A stretch of DNA of 49,225 nt from Psychrobacter coccoides (lineage in GTDB: Bacteria; Pseudomonadota; Gammaproteobacteria; Pseudomonadales; Moraxellaceae): assembly GCF_017498085.1 (NCBI RefSeq), contig NZ_JAGBKM010000024.1, positions 1 to 49,225 on the forward strand, in the 5' to 3' direction. Made by a program: the position numbers and the translations under genes. Below are positions 36,102 through 44,852 of this stretch, piece after piece. The number at the start of each line of letters is the position of its first letter. Within the stretch, counting starts at the first letter, position 1. The notes below the pieces were generated by a model that did not search any database, was not told the DNA's origin, and worked only from the letters and a program-made list of their open reading frames with translations.

Positions 36102-36238
36102 TATAGTATGCTCAATTTAAAAGTGTTACAGCGCTACTGGGATGAATTTTGCGCAGCCTCTGGGAACGCAGCAAGCAAGGAAAATTTATACCAGTAGCGC
36201 TTTTGAATTTATGATAGTTTTGTTTTCAACTGACTATA
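36102..36238 (-). repeat. TATAGTC-ended interspersed repeat, copy 2 (137 bp, inverted)
   Basis: Read on the minus strand it begins TATAGTCAGTTGAAAAC and ends in TACTATA, with the same inner arms GCGCTACTGGTATAAATTTT and AATTCATCCCAGTAGCGC that form a long hairpin. It is clearly homologous to the copies at 3727-3880 and 47219-47356. It fills the space between the sstT terminator and the cbpM stop codon, ending seven bases before it. Confidence 0.8.
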
Positions 36239-36244
36239 TGTCAT

Positions 36245-36568
36245 TTACTTAATGTGGCGCACGTCTACTTCCACTGTTGGTGCCTCTAACTCCCATTGAC
36301 GTTTGAATTGCCGCAGCTGCTCCAGCTCATCTAACAGCTCAAGAATCAAACCAATCGCAGGTACGCTGGCTTCAAAGTCACGGCTCAGCCTAGAGGCACG
36401 GCGAACGGTGGTCAATTGATAGCCAGTAAACTGTTGTCGTTCTGGCACATCATATTCAATGATGTTTTCTTCAATCAGTGCCAGTACCCAATGATGATCT
36501 TGACCACAAGCAGCCACGAGTTCATCTAAACTCAACACAATATCGTTTAATTCGGGCGAGTGTTTCAT
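36245..36568 (-). CDS. cbpM: Chaperone modulatory protein CbpM
   Basis: CbpM binds the J domain of CbpA and inhibits both its co-chaperone and DNA-binding activity. The 107-residue product is all-helical, MerR-like: LSLDELVAACGQDHHWVLALIEENIIEY (about 12-39), then QLTTVRRASRLSRDFEASVPAIGLILELLDELEQL, typical of CbpM. The ATG at 36568 is chosen because GAGGATGATA is at proper spacing; the ATG nine bases earlier is too close. It follows cbpA by 80 bases on the same strand, the usual pairing. Confidence 0.93.
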   Translation of the reverse strand: MKHSPELNDIVLSLDELVAACGQDHHWVLALIEENIIEYDVPERQQFTGYQLTTVRRASRLSRDFEASVPAIGLILELLDELEQLRQFKRQWELEAPTVEVDVRHIK

Positions 36569-36648
36569 AATTATCATCCTCGTTGTCTCTTTATTTTTAT
36601 CGCTTCAAGTGTCTTATCCTATATGTCTCTGCCACAGCAGCACCACTA

Positions 36649-37665
36649 TTAGCGATTGATGGTAGTACCAGCAAACGCTTGCTTTAGACTCTCATAAGCT
36701 TGCTGCTCTGCCTCAGTACTGACATCAGGGTTAACAATATTTAGAGTTAAATAAAGATCGCCCGCCTGTTTGGCCGGAATGCCTTTGCCTTTTAGGCGTA
36801 AATTACTGCCAGATTTACTGTTTTTTGGAATACTCACCCCCAGCGTGCCAGCTGGCGTGGTGATATTTACTTTTTCGCCAAGCGCTGCCTCCCAAGGCAT
36901 GATATTGACAGTTTGATAGACATCTGCGTCTTCTAAGCGGATATTGTCGGCATGGCGAACTTTTACCTTCAAAAACAGATCGCCATTTTTACCGCTGCCT
37001 ATGCCAGCGGCACCTTGTCCGGCCAGACGGATCTGCTTGCCATCAGTGATGCCCTTTGGAATCTTAATTTTGAGGGTTTTGTTTTCATAGTCGACGCTGC
37101 CATTCGGCTGACGCACGGGGACATTGAGCTTGATACTATAGTCATCACCGCTATATACAGACGCTAAATCAACTGTGATTTCTGCGTGCTGGTCTTGACC
37201 TTGACTGTCTTGCGCACCAAAACCACCACCAAACTGATCAAAACCAGAGCTATGAGTGCGGCCGCCTGTTTGGCCCCGGGCACCGCGACCAAAGGCCGAA
37301 AAAATATCATCAAAGCGAAAACCGCCATCACCAAAAGCTTCGCCATCACCAAACTGACCTTTGATATCTTCCCAGCGAAACCCTCCTTGACCGCCTGCTG
37401 ACTGACCACCGAAACCACCAAACCCACCAGCGCCACCTTGAGAGGCAAATGGGTTGTCTAACATAGCGTCATACTCTGCTCGCTTGTCTTTATCTCGTAG
37501 TGTTTCATAAGCGTTGTTGATCTCAGCAATCTTGCTATCAGCATCTGGATCATCACTGACATCAGGGTGATATTGACGTACCAATTTACGGTACTTCTTT
37601 TTGATATCGGCATCTGAGGCGTCTTTTTTGACCCCCAAAATATCGTAATAGTTTTTTTCTGCCAT
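36649..37665 (-). CDS. cbpA: DnaJ-family co-chaperone CbpA
   Basis: CbpA is a DnaJ paralogue that works with DnaK and can bind DNA in stationary phase. The J domain (5-70) contains the HPD triad at 33-35 (QYHPDVSDD). A Gly/Phe-rich region follows (about 72-160, GGFGGFGG), then two C-terminal substrate-binding domains (about 165-335) with ITVDLASVYSGD and KIPKGITDGKQIRLAGQG. The zinc-finger CxxCxGxG repeats of DnaJ are absent, which with the adjacent cbpM makes CbpA the correct call. AAGGAAAA precedes the ATG. Confidence 0.95.
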   Translation of the reverse strand: MAEKNYYDILGVKKDASDADIKKKYRKLVRQYHPDVSDDPDADSKIAEINNAYETLRDKDKRAEYDAMLDNPFASQGGAGGFGGFGGQSAGGQGGFRWEDIKGQFGDGEAFGDGGFRFDDIFSAFGRGARGQTGGRTHSSGFDQFGGGFGAQDSQGQDQHAEITVDLASVYSGDDYSIKLNVPVRQPNGSVDYENKTLKIKIPKGITDGKQIRLAGQGAAGIGSGKNGDLFLKVKVRHADNIRLEDADVYQTVNIMPWEAALGEKVNITTPAGTLGVSIPKNSKSGSNLRLKGKGIPAKQAGDLYLTLNIVNPDVSTEAEQQAYESLKQAFAGTTINR

Positions 37666-37909
37666 GTTTTTTTCCTTTTATTTGGGCTCTGCTACTATGT
37701 TAAGACTGTTTTTATATTTTCAATATTTTCGCTTGTTTTATCAAATACTTATCATACGCCCGTAACTAGATTCCGAGACTTAATAACACTATAGTAAGAA
37801 TACAGTAACCTTACCACCGTATAATACGCACATTATTCATACTCATAGGGAGTATGAATATCATAGGCAAGAGTATCTGTCTATTTTATAAATTATTCAA
37901 AGGTATTAC

Positions 37910-38272
37910 ATGTCTTATTTAATCAGGTCTTTGGTTATTACCCTATCCCTATTATTGACTACCGCAGCTTTCGCTGGCAACACCAGTTACTATGGTAGTA
38001 AGTTTCACGGCAAACGCACTGCCAGTGGTAGCATCTTTAATATGAATGCGATGACTGCAGCACACAAAACGTTGCCTTTCGGAACAGAAGTAGAGGTGAC
38101 CAATCCAAAGACCAAACAGAGTGTGATCGTCAAAATTACGGATAGAGGTCCTTTTACGCCAGGGCGTGTTCTTGATTTATCGAAAGCAGCTGCTGGTAAG
38201 ATAAACTGTAAACTGTGCAATACCACCATGAAGATTTTATCTTATGGTGATGGTAAATACCGTAAGCAATGA
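37910..38272 (+). CDS. Small secreted RlpA-like double-psi beta-barrel protein
   Basis: Residues 1-22 form a signal peptide (hydrophobic core, AAFA cleavage site). The rest is one RlpA-type double-psi beta-barrel: SYYGSKFHGKRTASGSIFN (25-43), MTAAHKTLPFGTEVEVTN, VKITDRGPFTPGRVLDLSKAAA. RlpA family proteins are septal lytic transglycosylases or expansin-like cell-wall binders. This copy has no SPOR domain and no lipobox, and ends after a CKLC pair. At 120 residues it is a minimal version. CAAAGG lies before the ATG, and a terminator follows. Confidence 0.88.
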   Translation: MSYLIRSLVITLSLLLTTAAFAGNTSYYGSKFHGKRTASGSIFNMNAMTAAHKTLPFGTEVEVTNPKTKQSVIVKITDRGPFTPGRVLDLSKAAAGKINCKLCNTTMKILSYGDGKYRKQ

Positions 38273-38283
38273 TTTACTAAAAT

Positions 38284-38317
38284 GTAAAAAAGGAGAGCTG
38301 ATGCTCTCCTTTTTTTA
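38284..38317. terminator. Bidirectional terminator between rlpA-like and ABC-F genes
   Basis: AAAAAAGGAGAGC and GCTCTCCTTTTTT form a perfect stem with a TGAT loop, with an A-run on one side and a T-run on the other. It serves two convergent genes. Confidence 0.85.
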
Positions 38318-38345
38318 TGGATAAAGGTGCTGCTGTTAACCGACC

Positions 38346-40334
38346 TTACTCAAAGCTGGCTTCCATCTCTTCTAGGTTTGTCATCGCAAGCAACAGTTTT
38401 TCTTCATGATCACTGTGCTGCTGCTGTAGTGCTGTTTGCTCATCGAGCAATGTCAAAAGCTCAGATTTTCGGCTGTCCTCATAAAGCGCAGTGTCAGCAA
38501 GCTGTTCCTCAAGAGTCAACAACTGCGTTTCAATCTTACTCAACGCTTTTTCTGTATTTTCAATCTCACGGCGGATGGGCGCTGTACGTTTGCGCTGTTC
38601 TGCTGCCAATCTGCGCTGCCCTTCTTTGCTGACCTCTTTGACTTTGCCAACTTGAGCGTTTGTTTTTGTTTCATGTGAAACAGCTCCTTCGCTGTTTTCT
38701 TTGCTTGCGCTTTCAAGGCTGTTTTTATTAGCCATGTTTTCTTGTTTACGCTTTTCACTCAGCCATTTACCATAATCACTGATATCGCCATCAAACTCAT
38801 CGACTCGGCCATCATGCACTAGGTATAGCTCATCACAGACGTTCGCAATCAGCTCACGATCATGCGACACCAGTACCACTGCGCCTTCAAACCCTTGTAA
38901 TGCAATGGTTAAGGCTTGGCGCATCTGTAGGTCTAGATGGTTGGTGGGCTCATCTAGCACCAACACATTTGGACGCTGCCAAACAATTAACGCCAGCGTC
39001 AAGCGGGCACGCTCGCCACCTGAAAACAGCTCGCTCGGCGTGTCGATACGCTCACCACGAAAGTCAAAGCTACCCAAAAACGAACGCAGCTCTGCATCTG
39101 AAGTCTGACCGGCAAGGCGGCGCAGCATCTGCATCGGTGTCGCCGCTGCATCTAACGCATCCATTTGATGTTGATTGAAGTAGCCAAGTTTGAGACTATC
39201 AGAGACTCGATAACTCCCTGATAAGATATCAAGCTCGCCCACCAAAGCTTTGATTAAGGTCGACTTACCAGCACCGTTCATACCCAGTAAGCCCAGACGA
39301 GTATCAGGGGTAACTTGAACATTGGCATTGTATAACAGTGGCGTATCACTGTAGCCAATATTAGCTTTGGTCAGCTCAATCAGCGGAGAGCTCATGTGCG
39401 CAGGCTCATAAAACTTAAATGAAAATGGGTTATCCGCCATCATAGGTGACAGCTCGCTCATACGCTCCAGCTGCTTGATACGGCTTTGGGCTTGTTTGGC
39501 CTTACTGGCTTTGGCACGAAAACGGCGGATGAAGTCATCTAGATGCGCCCGAGTGGCTTGCTGCTTTTCATAGGCTTGCTGCTGCTGCGCCATACGCTCA
39601 TGGCGAGTACGCACAAACTGCTGATAATTTCCCGTATAGAGGGTGATTTTTTGTTGTTCCACGTGCAAGATATACCCAACTGTCGCATCCAAAAATGCTT
39701 GATCGTGCGAGATGACGATGACCAAACCATTGAAATTATTGATCCAAGTCTCAAGCCAAAGAATCGCATCTAAATCCAAATGGTTGGTCGGCTCATCCAA
39801 GAGTAGTAAGTCAGCACGGCTCATCAAGGTTTTGGCCAAGTTCAAACGCATACGCCAGCCACCAGAGAAACCTGCTACCGGCAGCTCATGTTGTGTGGTG
39901 TTAAAGCCAAGGCCTGCCATGATTTGTGCTGCTTTGGTTGGTGTACGATAGCCGTCTATCTCATCAAATCGCTGATGCAGCACCCCGATTTGCTCATCGC
40001 TGACCGTACTCAAGTCGCTCATGGCTTCATTGAGCTCATACCACTCTTCGTCACCACTGAGCACATAATCGATTGCAGTCTGGCTACTGGCACCCACTTC
40101 CTGCGCCATATGCGCCACCTGCCAACTATCAGGGATACTCACCTCCCCTTTATCTGGCGTCACTTCGGTATCACCTGTGCCCATGTGCGTGAGTAACAAA
40201 GCAAACAAGGTAGACTTACCTGTACCATTGTTACCCGTTAGCCCTACCTTGTGACCTGGATGTAGCTGAAAGCTCGCCCCAGAAAACAACTCACGGCCAT
40301 CACGGCGCACACTAACGTCTTTAAATTCGATCAT
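38346..40334 (-). CDS. yheS: ABC-F family ATPase, YheS type
   Basis: ABC-F proteins are soluble tandem ATPases that act on ribosomes. The 662-residue product has two nucleotide-binding domains: first Walker A GNNGTGKS (34-41), signature FSGGWRMRLNLA, Walker B LLLLDEPTNHLDLDA; second GMNGAGKST, FSGGERARLTLAL, VLVLDEPTNHLDLQ. Between them is the P-site tRNA-interacting motif linker FRAKASKAKQAQSRIKQLERM. A charged linker and a coiled coil (about 590-660) form the C-terminus. The overall text is closest to E. coli YheS; the related Uup differs in the linker. A ribosome-rescue or antibiotic-tolerance role is family inference. Confidence 0.92.
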   Translation of the reverse strand: MIEFKDVSVRRDGRELFSGASFQLHPGHKVGLTGNNGTGKSTLFALLLTHMGTGDTEVTPDKGEVSIPDSWQVAHMAQEVGASSQTAIDYVLSGDEEWYELNEAMSDLSTVSDEQIGVLHQRFDEIDGYRTPTKAAQIMAGLGFNTTQHELPVAGFSGGWRMRLNLAKTLMSRADLLLLDEPTNHLDLDAILWLETWINNFNGLVIVISHDQAFLDATVGYILHVEQQKITLYTGNYQQFVRTRHERMAQQQQAYEKQQATRAHLDDFIRRFRAKASKAKQAQSRIKQLERMSELSPMMADNPFSFKFYEPAHMSSPLIELTKANIGYSDTPLLYNANVQVTPDTRLGLLGMNGAGKSTLIKALVGELDILSGSYRVSDSLKLGYFNQHQMDALDAAATPMQMLRRLAGQTSDAELRSFLGSFDFRGERIDTPSELFSGGERARLTLALIVWQRPNVLVLDEPTNHLDLQMRQALTIALQGFEGAVVLVSHDRELIANVCDELYLVHDGRVDEFDGDISDYGKWLSEKRKQENMANKNSLESASKENSEGAVSHETKTNAQVGKVKEVSKEGQRRLAAEQRKRTAPIRREIENTEKALSKIETQLLTLEEQLADTALYEDSRKSELLTLLDEQTALQQQHSDHEEKLLLAMTNLEEMEASFE

Positions 40335-40815
40335 AGGTTTTTTTTCTCAATGTGTTTGTAACTAAGGTGTGTATGCAAATATTCGGCATAGGGTCGATGC
40401 ACTCTAAAATGACCTAGCGCTGTTGGAGAGTGTGGGCTATTATTTCAAACACATCTCCTATAGGCAAACGATTAAAAAAGTATTTCAAATCCAAGCAGTT
40501 ATTATCTGTCGTCTGCGCTATGGTATCGCACAATCGGCTAAACGCCACCTATTGACAAATCCACGTAAACCCCCATTATGATATACTGTTAGGACACGAT
40601 GACTGTGAGCAGCTGAGCTGTTTTTATATCGATAAAAAATAGATTTGGCGTCTTTCCTAGCTTTTTGTAGTCTTATAACAAAACGAAATAATCACAGCAA
40701 TGACACGACAGTACCCATCCGAGTCCATCACATCGCCACTAATAGATTGTCGTCACTAACGCTGCCAATCATACCAAGACGACGATGGCATTTGATATTA
40801 GTAACCGAGGTAGAT
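40335..40815. other. Spacer between the ABC-F gene and erpA, with candidate promoter
   Basis: The 481 bases contain a candidate erpA promoter (40552-40582) and a long untranslated leader. A palindromic TTTTTATATCGATAAAAA lies near 40620-40637. An open frame from 40645 into erpA gives 57 extra residues that do not resemble the family, so I treat it as leader. Confidence 0.45.
40552..40582 (+). promoter_or_regulatory. Candidate erpA promoter
   Basis: TTGACA (40552-40557) is a perfect -35 hexamer; TATGAT (40577-40582) is a good -10 but at 19-base spacing. The start would give a 5' leader of about 225 bases before erpA. Confidence 0.4.
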
Positions 40816-41196
40816 ATGAACACACAAACTAATCAGTACGATCCCAGCGCCAGCCAGCCTGTAGATCCCACTGTCTTAAACCTAACCGATAGTGCCGCCC
40901 AAAAAGTACGCCGACTGCGTGAAGAAGAAGGCGATAACAGTTTGATGTTACGCGTTTATGTCACAGGTGGTGGCTGCTCAGGGTTTTCTTACGGCTTTAA
41001 CTTTGCCAATGACTTAAACGAAGACGATGCCGACTTTGATAATGGTGACGTCACTTTGGTTGTAGACTCGCTCAGTTATCAATACTTGCAAGGCTCTACT
41101 GTAGATTATACAGAGGGACTTGAAGGTGCACGCTTCATAGTCACTAACCCCAACGCAACAACGACTTGTGGCTGCGGATCATCATTTTCTATTTAA
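40816..41196 (+). CDS. erpA: Iron-sulfur cluster insertion protein ErpA
   Basis: ErpA is an A-type carrier that delivers Fe-S clusters to apoproteins, for example in isoprenoid synthesis. The 126-residue product has the family core [39 protein letters not shown] and the three cluster cysteines Cys54, Cys118 and Cys120 (CGCGSSF). GAGGTAG is six bases before the ATG at 40816; the frame stays open upstream, but that part is not conserved. ErpA rather than IscA is supported by the [10 protein letters not shown] text and the absence of an isc cluster. Confidence 0.93.
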   Translation: MNTQTNQYDPSASQPVDPTVLNLTDSAAQKVRRLREEEGDNSLMLRVYVTGGGCSGFSYGFNFANDLNEDDADFDNGDVTLVVDSLSYQYLQGSTVDYTEGLEGARFIVTNPNATTTCGCGSSFSI

Positions 41197-41566
41197 GATG
41201 AATATTCAGTTGCTATAAGCTTTAGTCATTGGTTATGCGCTAACAGTGCGCCATTCACTCTATTAGCGTGAGCGTTTATTGATATCGATACTGACCAAAA
41301 CTATGGCACTATAATTGCAGTAATTAAAGGGTCTTAGATTAAAACCTTAAGACATCCCGATAAAACAATGTAGTAATTGGCTTAGTGAGTCGCCTGTTTG
41401 GCTCTTTATATAGCACGTATAATTTAAATAGCGCTTGTCCTTGAGCGCCCATAAGAAGTGCTCATCGTGATGTGACTATCACCATAAGCAAGCAACTATG
41501 CGTTATAGGCTTTGCCCGTTATAGATTGTTACTCTGTTATAGTTTTTATAGTTAAGGAATAATAGT
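41197..41566. other. Spacer between erpA and the roadblock-like gene
   Basis: The 370 bases should hold the promoter of the downstream gene; TATAAT is visible near 41308. No gene, RNA or repeat is recognised. Confidence 0.4.
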
Positions 41567-41923
41567 ATGGCTAAGTTAACACTTGATGCACTAAATGAAA
41601 TTGACGGTTTTATGGCAGCCGCTCTGGTTGATAGCGAATCAGGCTTAGCGCTTGCAACTCTTGGCACAGGCATCGACCTTGAGCTTGCGGCTGCAGGAAA
41701 CACTGAAGTCCTACGCTCTAAGCGCAAAGTTGCTGACGCTTTGGGTCTTGACGAGAGTATCGAAGACATTCTAATCACGCTAAGCAAGCAGTATCATTTG
41801 CTACGTCCATTAGTGCGTAATAGCAATTTGTTTTTATACTTAGTACTTGACCGCCAAAAGTCCAACCTAGCTATGGCTCGTCATAACCTAAAAAGCTTTG
41901 AAACTGAGCTCGACTTTTCATAA
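41567..41923 (+). CDS. Roadblock/LC7-like single-domain protein
   Basis: The 118-residue product resembles the Roadblock/LC7 fold: [28 protein letters not shown] (5-32) as the N-terminal helix and hairpin, then a long helix (about 37-58), and a C-terminal hairpin with [36 protein letters not shown]. In bacteria such proteins (MglB and others) modulate small Ras-like GTPases or act as scaffolds in motility and secretion. No partner GTPase gene is nearby, so its role is unknown. It is monocistronic, with a terminator after the stop codon. Confidence 0.72.
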   Translation: MAKLTLDALNEIDGFMAAALVDSESGLALATLGTGIDLELAAAGNTEVLRSKRKVADALGLDESIEDILITLSKQYHLLRPLVRNSNLFLYLVLDRQKSNLAMARHNLKSFETELDFS

Positions 41924-42268
41924 GCTGCTGAAAGAACCACTCAGCTTTTGTCCAATATAGATAAAGCAGTATAGACAAAAAGCTGATCGTAAAAGCATCT
42001 ACTCACTTCTGAGTAGGTGCTTTTTTGTATTAACCACTCGGCTTATGAATACTCAAAAGTAGCAGACAGCACCCTGACATCACTGTCGTTAAATCAGCGT
42101 AAATCATTGAGTTGGCTGAAAGCAAAGGTTACTGATTTTGTAATTGTGCATAGTTTTTAAGCCCACTTTGGGCTAAACTGACAACATTCTTAACACCAAG
42201 CATGGTAGGGTCTATTCCTATAAGCTGTGCTGCCTCCTATCATAACGAATAACAATAGATGACTGACT
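41924..42268. other. Spacer between the roadblock-like gene and gshA
   Basis: This stretch contains two successive hairpins (about 41942-41985 and the terminator at 41991-42026) and the gshA promoter region. No gene was seen. Confidence 0.45.
41991..42026 (+). terminator. Terminator of the roadblock-like gene
   Basis: AAAAGCATCTACTC and GAGTAGGTGCTTTT pair around six bases, followed by further T residues. A second hairpin (CAGCTTTTGTCC with GACAAAAAGCTG) precedes it. Confidence 0.8.
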
Positions 42269-43831
42269 ATGAGTGACTTTACCCAATTTCAAATTCCAGA
42301 CTGGCTAAGCAGTCAGCATTTAAAGGGAATGCTGCGTGGTATCGAAAAAGAAGGACTGCGCATCAAGCCAGATGGATATTTGAGCCGAAAGCCGCACCCC
42401 AAGAAACTTGGATCAAAGCTGACGCATCCGTTTATCACCACTGATTACTCAGAAAACCTACTTGAGCTGGTCACAGATCCTAGATTATCGCCAAAAGACA
42501 CGCTCATGGTATTGCGCCAGCTGCATGTATTGGTCTATAGAGCCCTACCTGAAGAAGAGCTTATGTGGCCACTGTCTATGCCCTACATGCGCTCAGCCGA
42601 GGACGAGGATATTCCTTTAGCGGACTTCGGTAGCTCTAATACGGGTAAACTAAAAACCCTTTATCGTAGTGGCCTAGGTGTCCGCTATGGTCGCCGAATG
42701 CAGTCCATTGCAGGCTTACATTACAACCTATCATTTGGAGATGGCTTCTTTAAATCCTGGCAGGCACAAACGCCAGATGCCAATGAGCTGACCCTCACTG
42801 AATTCAAAAATGACAAATATCTGGGGCTGATCCGTAACTTTAAGCGTTTAACCAGCTTAGTGCTGTATTTACTAGGCGCCAGTCCAAACGTTTCCCCGTG
42901 CTTTTTGGCGGGTCGTGAGCATGATTTGATTCTGCAAAATGACTCAACCTATTACAAGCCTGCGGCCACCAGCTTGCGTATGAGCAGACTTGGATACACC
43001 AATAGCGTGCAAGAAAATCTAGATATTCGTTACAACAACCTGCCTGAATACATCACAGGTTTGCGCCGCGCCATTCAAACGCCGCATGAGAGCTTTCAAG
43101 AGCTTGGCTTAGATGATGCTGATGGCAACCCGATTCAAATTAACGACCATATCTTACAGATAGAGAACGAATACTATAGCCCTATTCGTCCCAAACAAAT
43201 CGCTGAGCGTGGAGAGACACCAACAGAAGCATTAGAACGTCGCGGCATTGCTTACGTTGAGTTTCGAGCCATTGATCTTGATCCTTATAGTGATATAGGC
43301 ATTCGTTTATCTAGTGCCTGCTTCTTAGAGATTATGGCATTGTATTGCTTGTTGAATAACTCGCCTGACCTACTGCCCGCAGAAGATGAAGAGCTGGCGA
43401 TAAATCTTGAGCGAGTGGTCAATGAAGGTCGCCGTGACAATCTACATATTCTAAATAATGGCCAAGAAGTACCTTTAGAGCGTTGGATGGTTGAGCATTT
43501 AAATAACATGCTACCACTAGCAGCTTTGCTAGATGCGCACTATGGTGGCAATGACTACCGAGCTGCTTTGGCACTTATGCAAGGAAAAGCCATTCAATCC
43601 GAGTCAACCATCTCAGCTCAAGTCAACGCTGATAGTGAGCGTTTGGGCGGTATGTGGCAACTTGGGTTTACGTTAGCGCAGCAGCATCGTGATACGTTAC
43701 TCCAGCAAGCGTTTAGTCCAAACACCCAAGCTAAGTATGAAGTGCTTGCTGAGAAGTCTGTCCTACAACAAGCAGAAATTGAAAAGGTAGAAACCGAAGA
43801 CTTTATGGACTTTTTACAGCAATATCGCTAG
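42269..43831 (+). CDS. gshA: Glutamate-cysteine ligase
   Basis: GshA makes gamma-glutamylcysteine, the first and rate-limiting step of glutathione synthesis. The 520-residue length and text match the gammaproteobacterial class: LRGIEKEGLRIKPDGYLS (22-39), HPFITTDYSENLLELVT (53-69), LSMPYM (102-107), and RSGLGVRYGRRMQSIAGLHYNLSF (132-155), followed by YVEFRAIDLDPYSDIGI. The N-terminal acidic residues that hold magnesium are present. The following gene is dsbB, 90 bases away, another thiol-chemistry gene. Confidence 0.97.
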   Translation: MSDFTQFQIPDWLSSQHLKGMLRGIEKEGLRIKPDGYLSRKPHPKKLGSKLTHPFITTDYSENLLELVTDPRLSPKDTLMVLRQLHVLVYRALPEEELMWPLSMPYMRSAEDEDIPLADFGSSNTGKLKTLYRSGLGVRYGRRMQSIAGLHYNLSFGDGFFKSWQAQTPDANELTLTEFKNDKYLGLIRNFKRLTSLVLYLLGASPNVSPCFLAGREHDLILQNDSTYYKPAATSLRMSRLGYTNSVQENLDIRYNNLPEYITGLRRAIQTPHESFQELGLDDADGNPIQINDHILQIENEYYSPIRPKQIAERGETPTEALERRGIAYVEFRAIDLDPYSDIGIRLSSACFLEIMALYCLLNNSPDLLPAEDEELAINLERVVNEGRRDNLHILNNGQEVPLERWMVEHLNNMLPLAALLDAHYGGNDYRAALALMQGKAIQSESTISAQVNADSERLGGMWQLGFTLAQQHRDTLLQQAFSPNTQAKYEVLAEKSVLQQAEIEKVETEDFMDFLQQYR

Positions 43832-43920
43832 CATTTTATAGGCATTAGGCCTATCGCTTATTACTCAAACAAGCTTAATCATTAAAGCCAGACCAATTAC
43901 TTTACAAGAGTGCGTATTAG

Positions 43921-44445
43921 ATGCAAAGACTCACCACTTATCGCTACCTACAAGTGTTTTTGGTCATGATGACTGTAATCGGAATGAGCTTTGCATTGTT
44001 CTTTTTACAGCGTTATATGGGGTTCTCGCCTTGCCCGTTATGCATACTACAACGCATAGGCCTTATGATAATGGGCGGTTTTGCATTGATTGCCGCCTTC
44101 TTCAACCCTAAGAGCAAAGCCATCAGACTGTTGTTATGGTTGGGTAGCTTGGCTGGAATTGGATGGGCAGCAGGCATCGCAGGACGTCATGTATGGCTAC
44201 AGCATTTACCAGCAGATCAGGTACCGAGCTGTGGGCCTGGTCTTGATTATTGGCTAGACACCTTGCCGATGCAACAAGTTCTAAATGAGATACTTTCAGG
44301 CTCTGGAGAGTGTGCGACGATAGACTGGACGTTTATGGGACTGAGTATACCTGAGCAATCGCTGATATTTTTTAGCGCATTGATTGTGGTACATCTTGTG
44401 ATTCTTTGGCGCATTATACGCCCTACAGCAGCCCATCATTCTTAA
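43921..44445 (+). CDS. dsbB: Disulfide bond formation protein DsbB
   Basis: DsbB re-oxidises periplasmic DsbA and passes electrons to quinones. The 174-residue inner-membrane protein has four hydrophobic segments and both redox cysteine pairs: Cys38-Pro-Leu-Cys41 (SPCPLCILQRIGL) in the first periplasmic loop and Cys104/Cys131 in the second. Arg in LQRIGL, the quinone-site residue, is present. The start is an ATG with AAGAGTG upstream. Confidence 0.96.
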   Translation: MQRLTTYRYLQVFLVMMTVIGMSFALFFLQRYMGFSPCPLCILQRIGLMIMGGFALIAAFFNPKSKAIRLLLWLGSLAGIGWAAGIAGRHVWLQHLPADQVPSCGPGLDYWLDTLPMQQVLNEILSGSGECATIDWTFMGLSIPEQSLIFFSALIVVHLVILWRIIRPTAAHHS

Positions 44446-44852
44446 GCCCTTAAGTATGCTTATTTATATCTGCATGATATGTTGACTATCAAAGTAAAGG
44501 ACTGTCAACATCTTGTATTGATAACCGACTTATAACAAAAAACCCACATACCATCTAAGTCTATTTGCTATATTGTCCGCCGTTCATCGACCTATAGATA
44601 CCGACTGTCCGATAAATTCCTAGATATACGCCTTCCTCTTCTTGAAACTGTCAGATAATTGATCTCAGTGGTCAATATTGCGCCATAGAAGCAAGAGTGA
44701 TAGGGTATGTCAAATCTGTTTGTTGTAACACTTTTACTATGATTCATAGAGCGATTAACGCTACTATGATACAGACCGTGCTCAGTCAAATACTGTACGT
44801 CGTTTACGTTGCCACTGTTCGTCTAAACCTAGCTGATTGTTTGGTGTGTTAA
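44446..44852. other. Spacer between dsbB and the NlpE-like gene
   Basis: The 407 bases have no recognisable gene. An 8-bp inverted repeat ATGTTGAC / GTCAACAT (44479-44486, 44504-44511) follows dsbB and may be its mRNA 3' structure. A chance minus-strand frame (44592-44789) shows no family features. Confidence 0.45.

Noticed and set aside
40645..40815. N-terminal extension of ErpA by 57 residues
   Set aside because: The internal ATG has a good ribosome site and the extension does not resemble the family.
44592..44789. 65-codon minus-strand frame in the dsbB-nlpE spacer
   Set aside because: No ribosome site, no family resemblance and ordinary chance length in this region.
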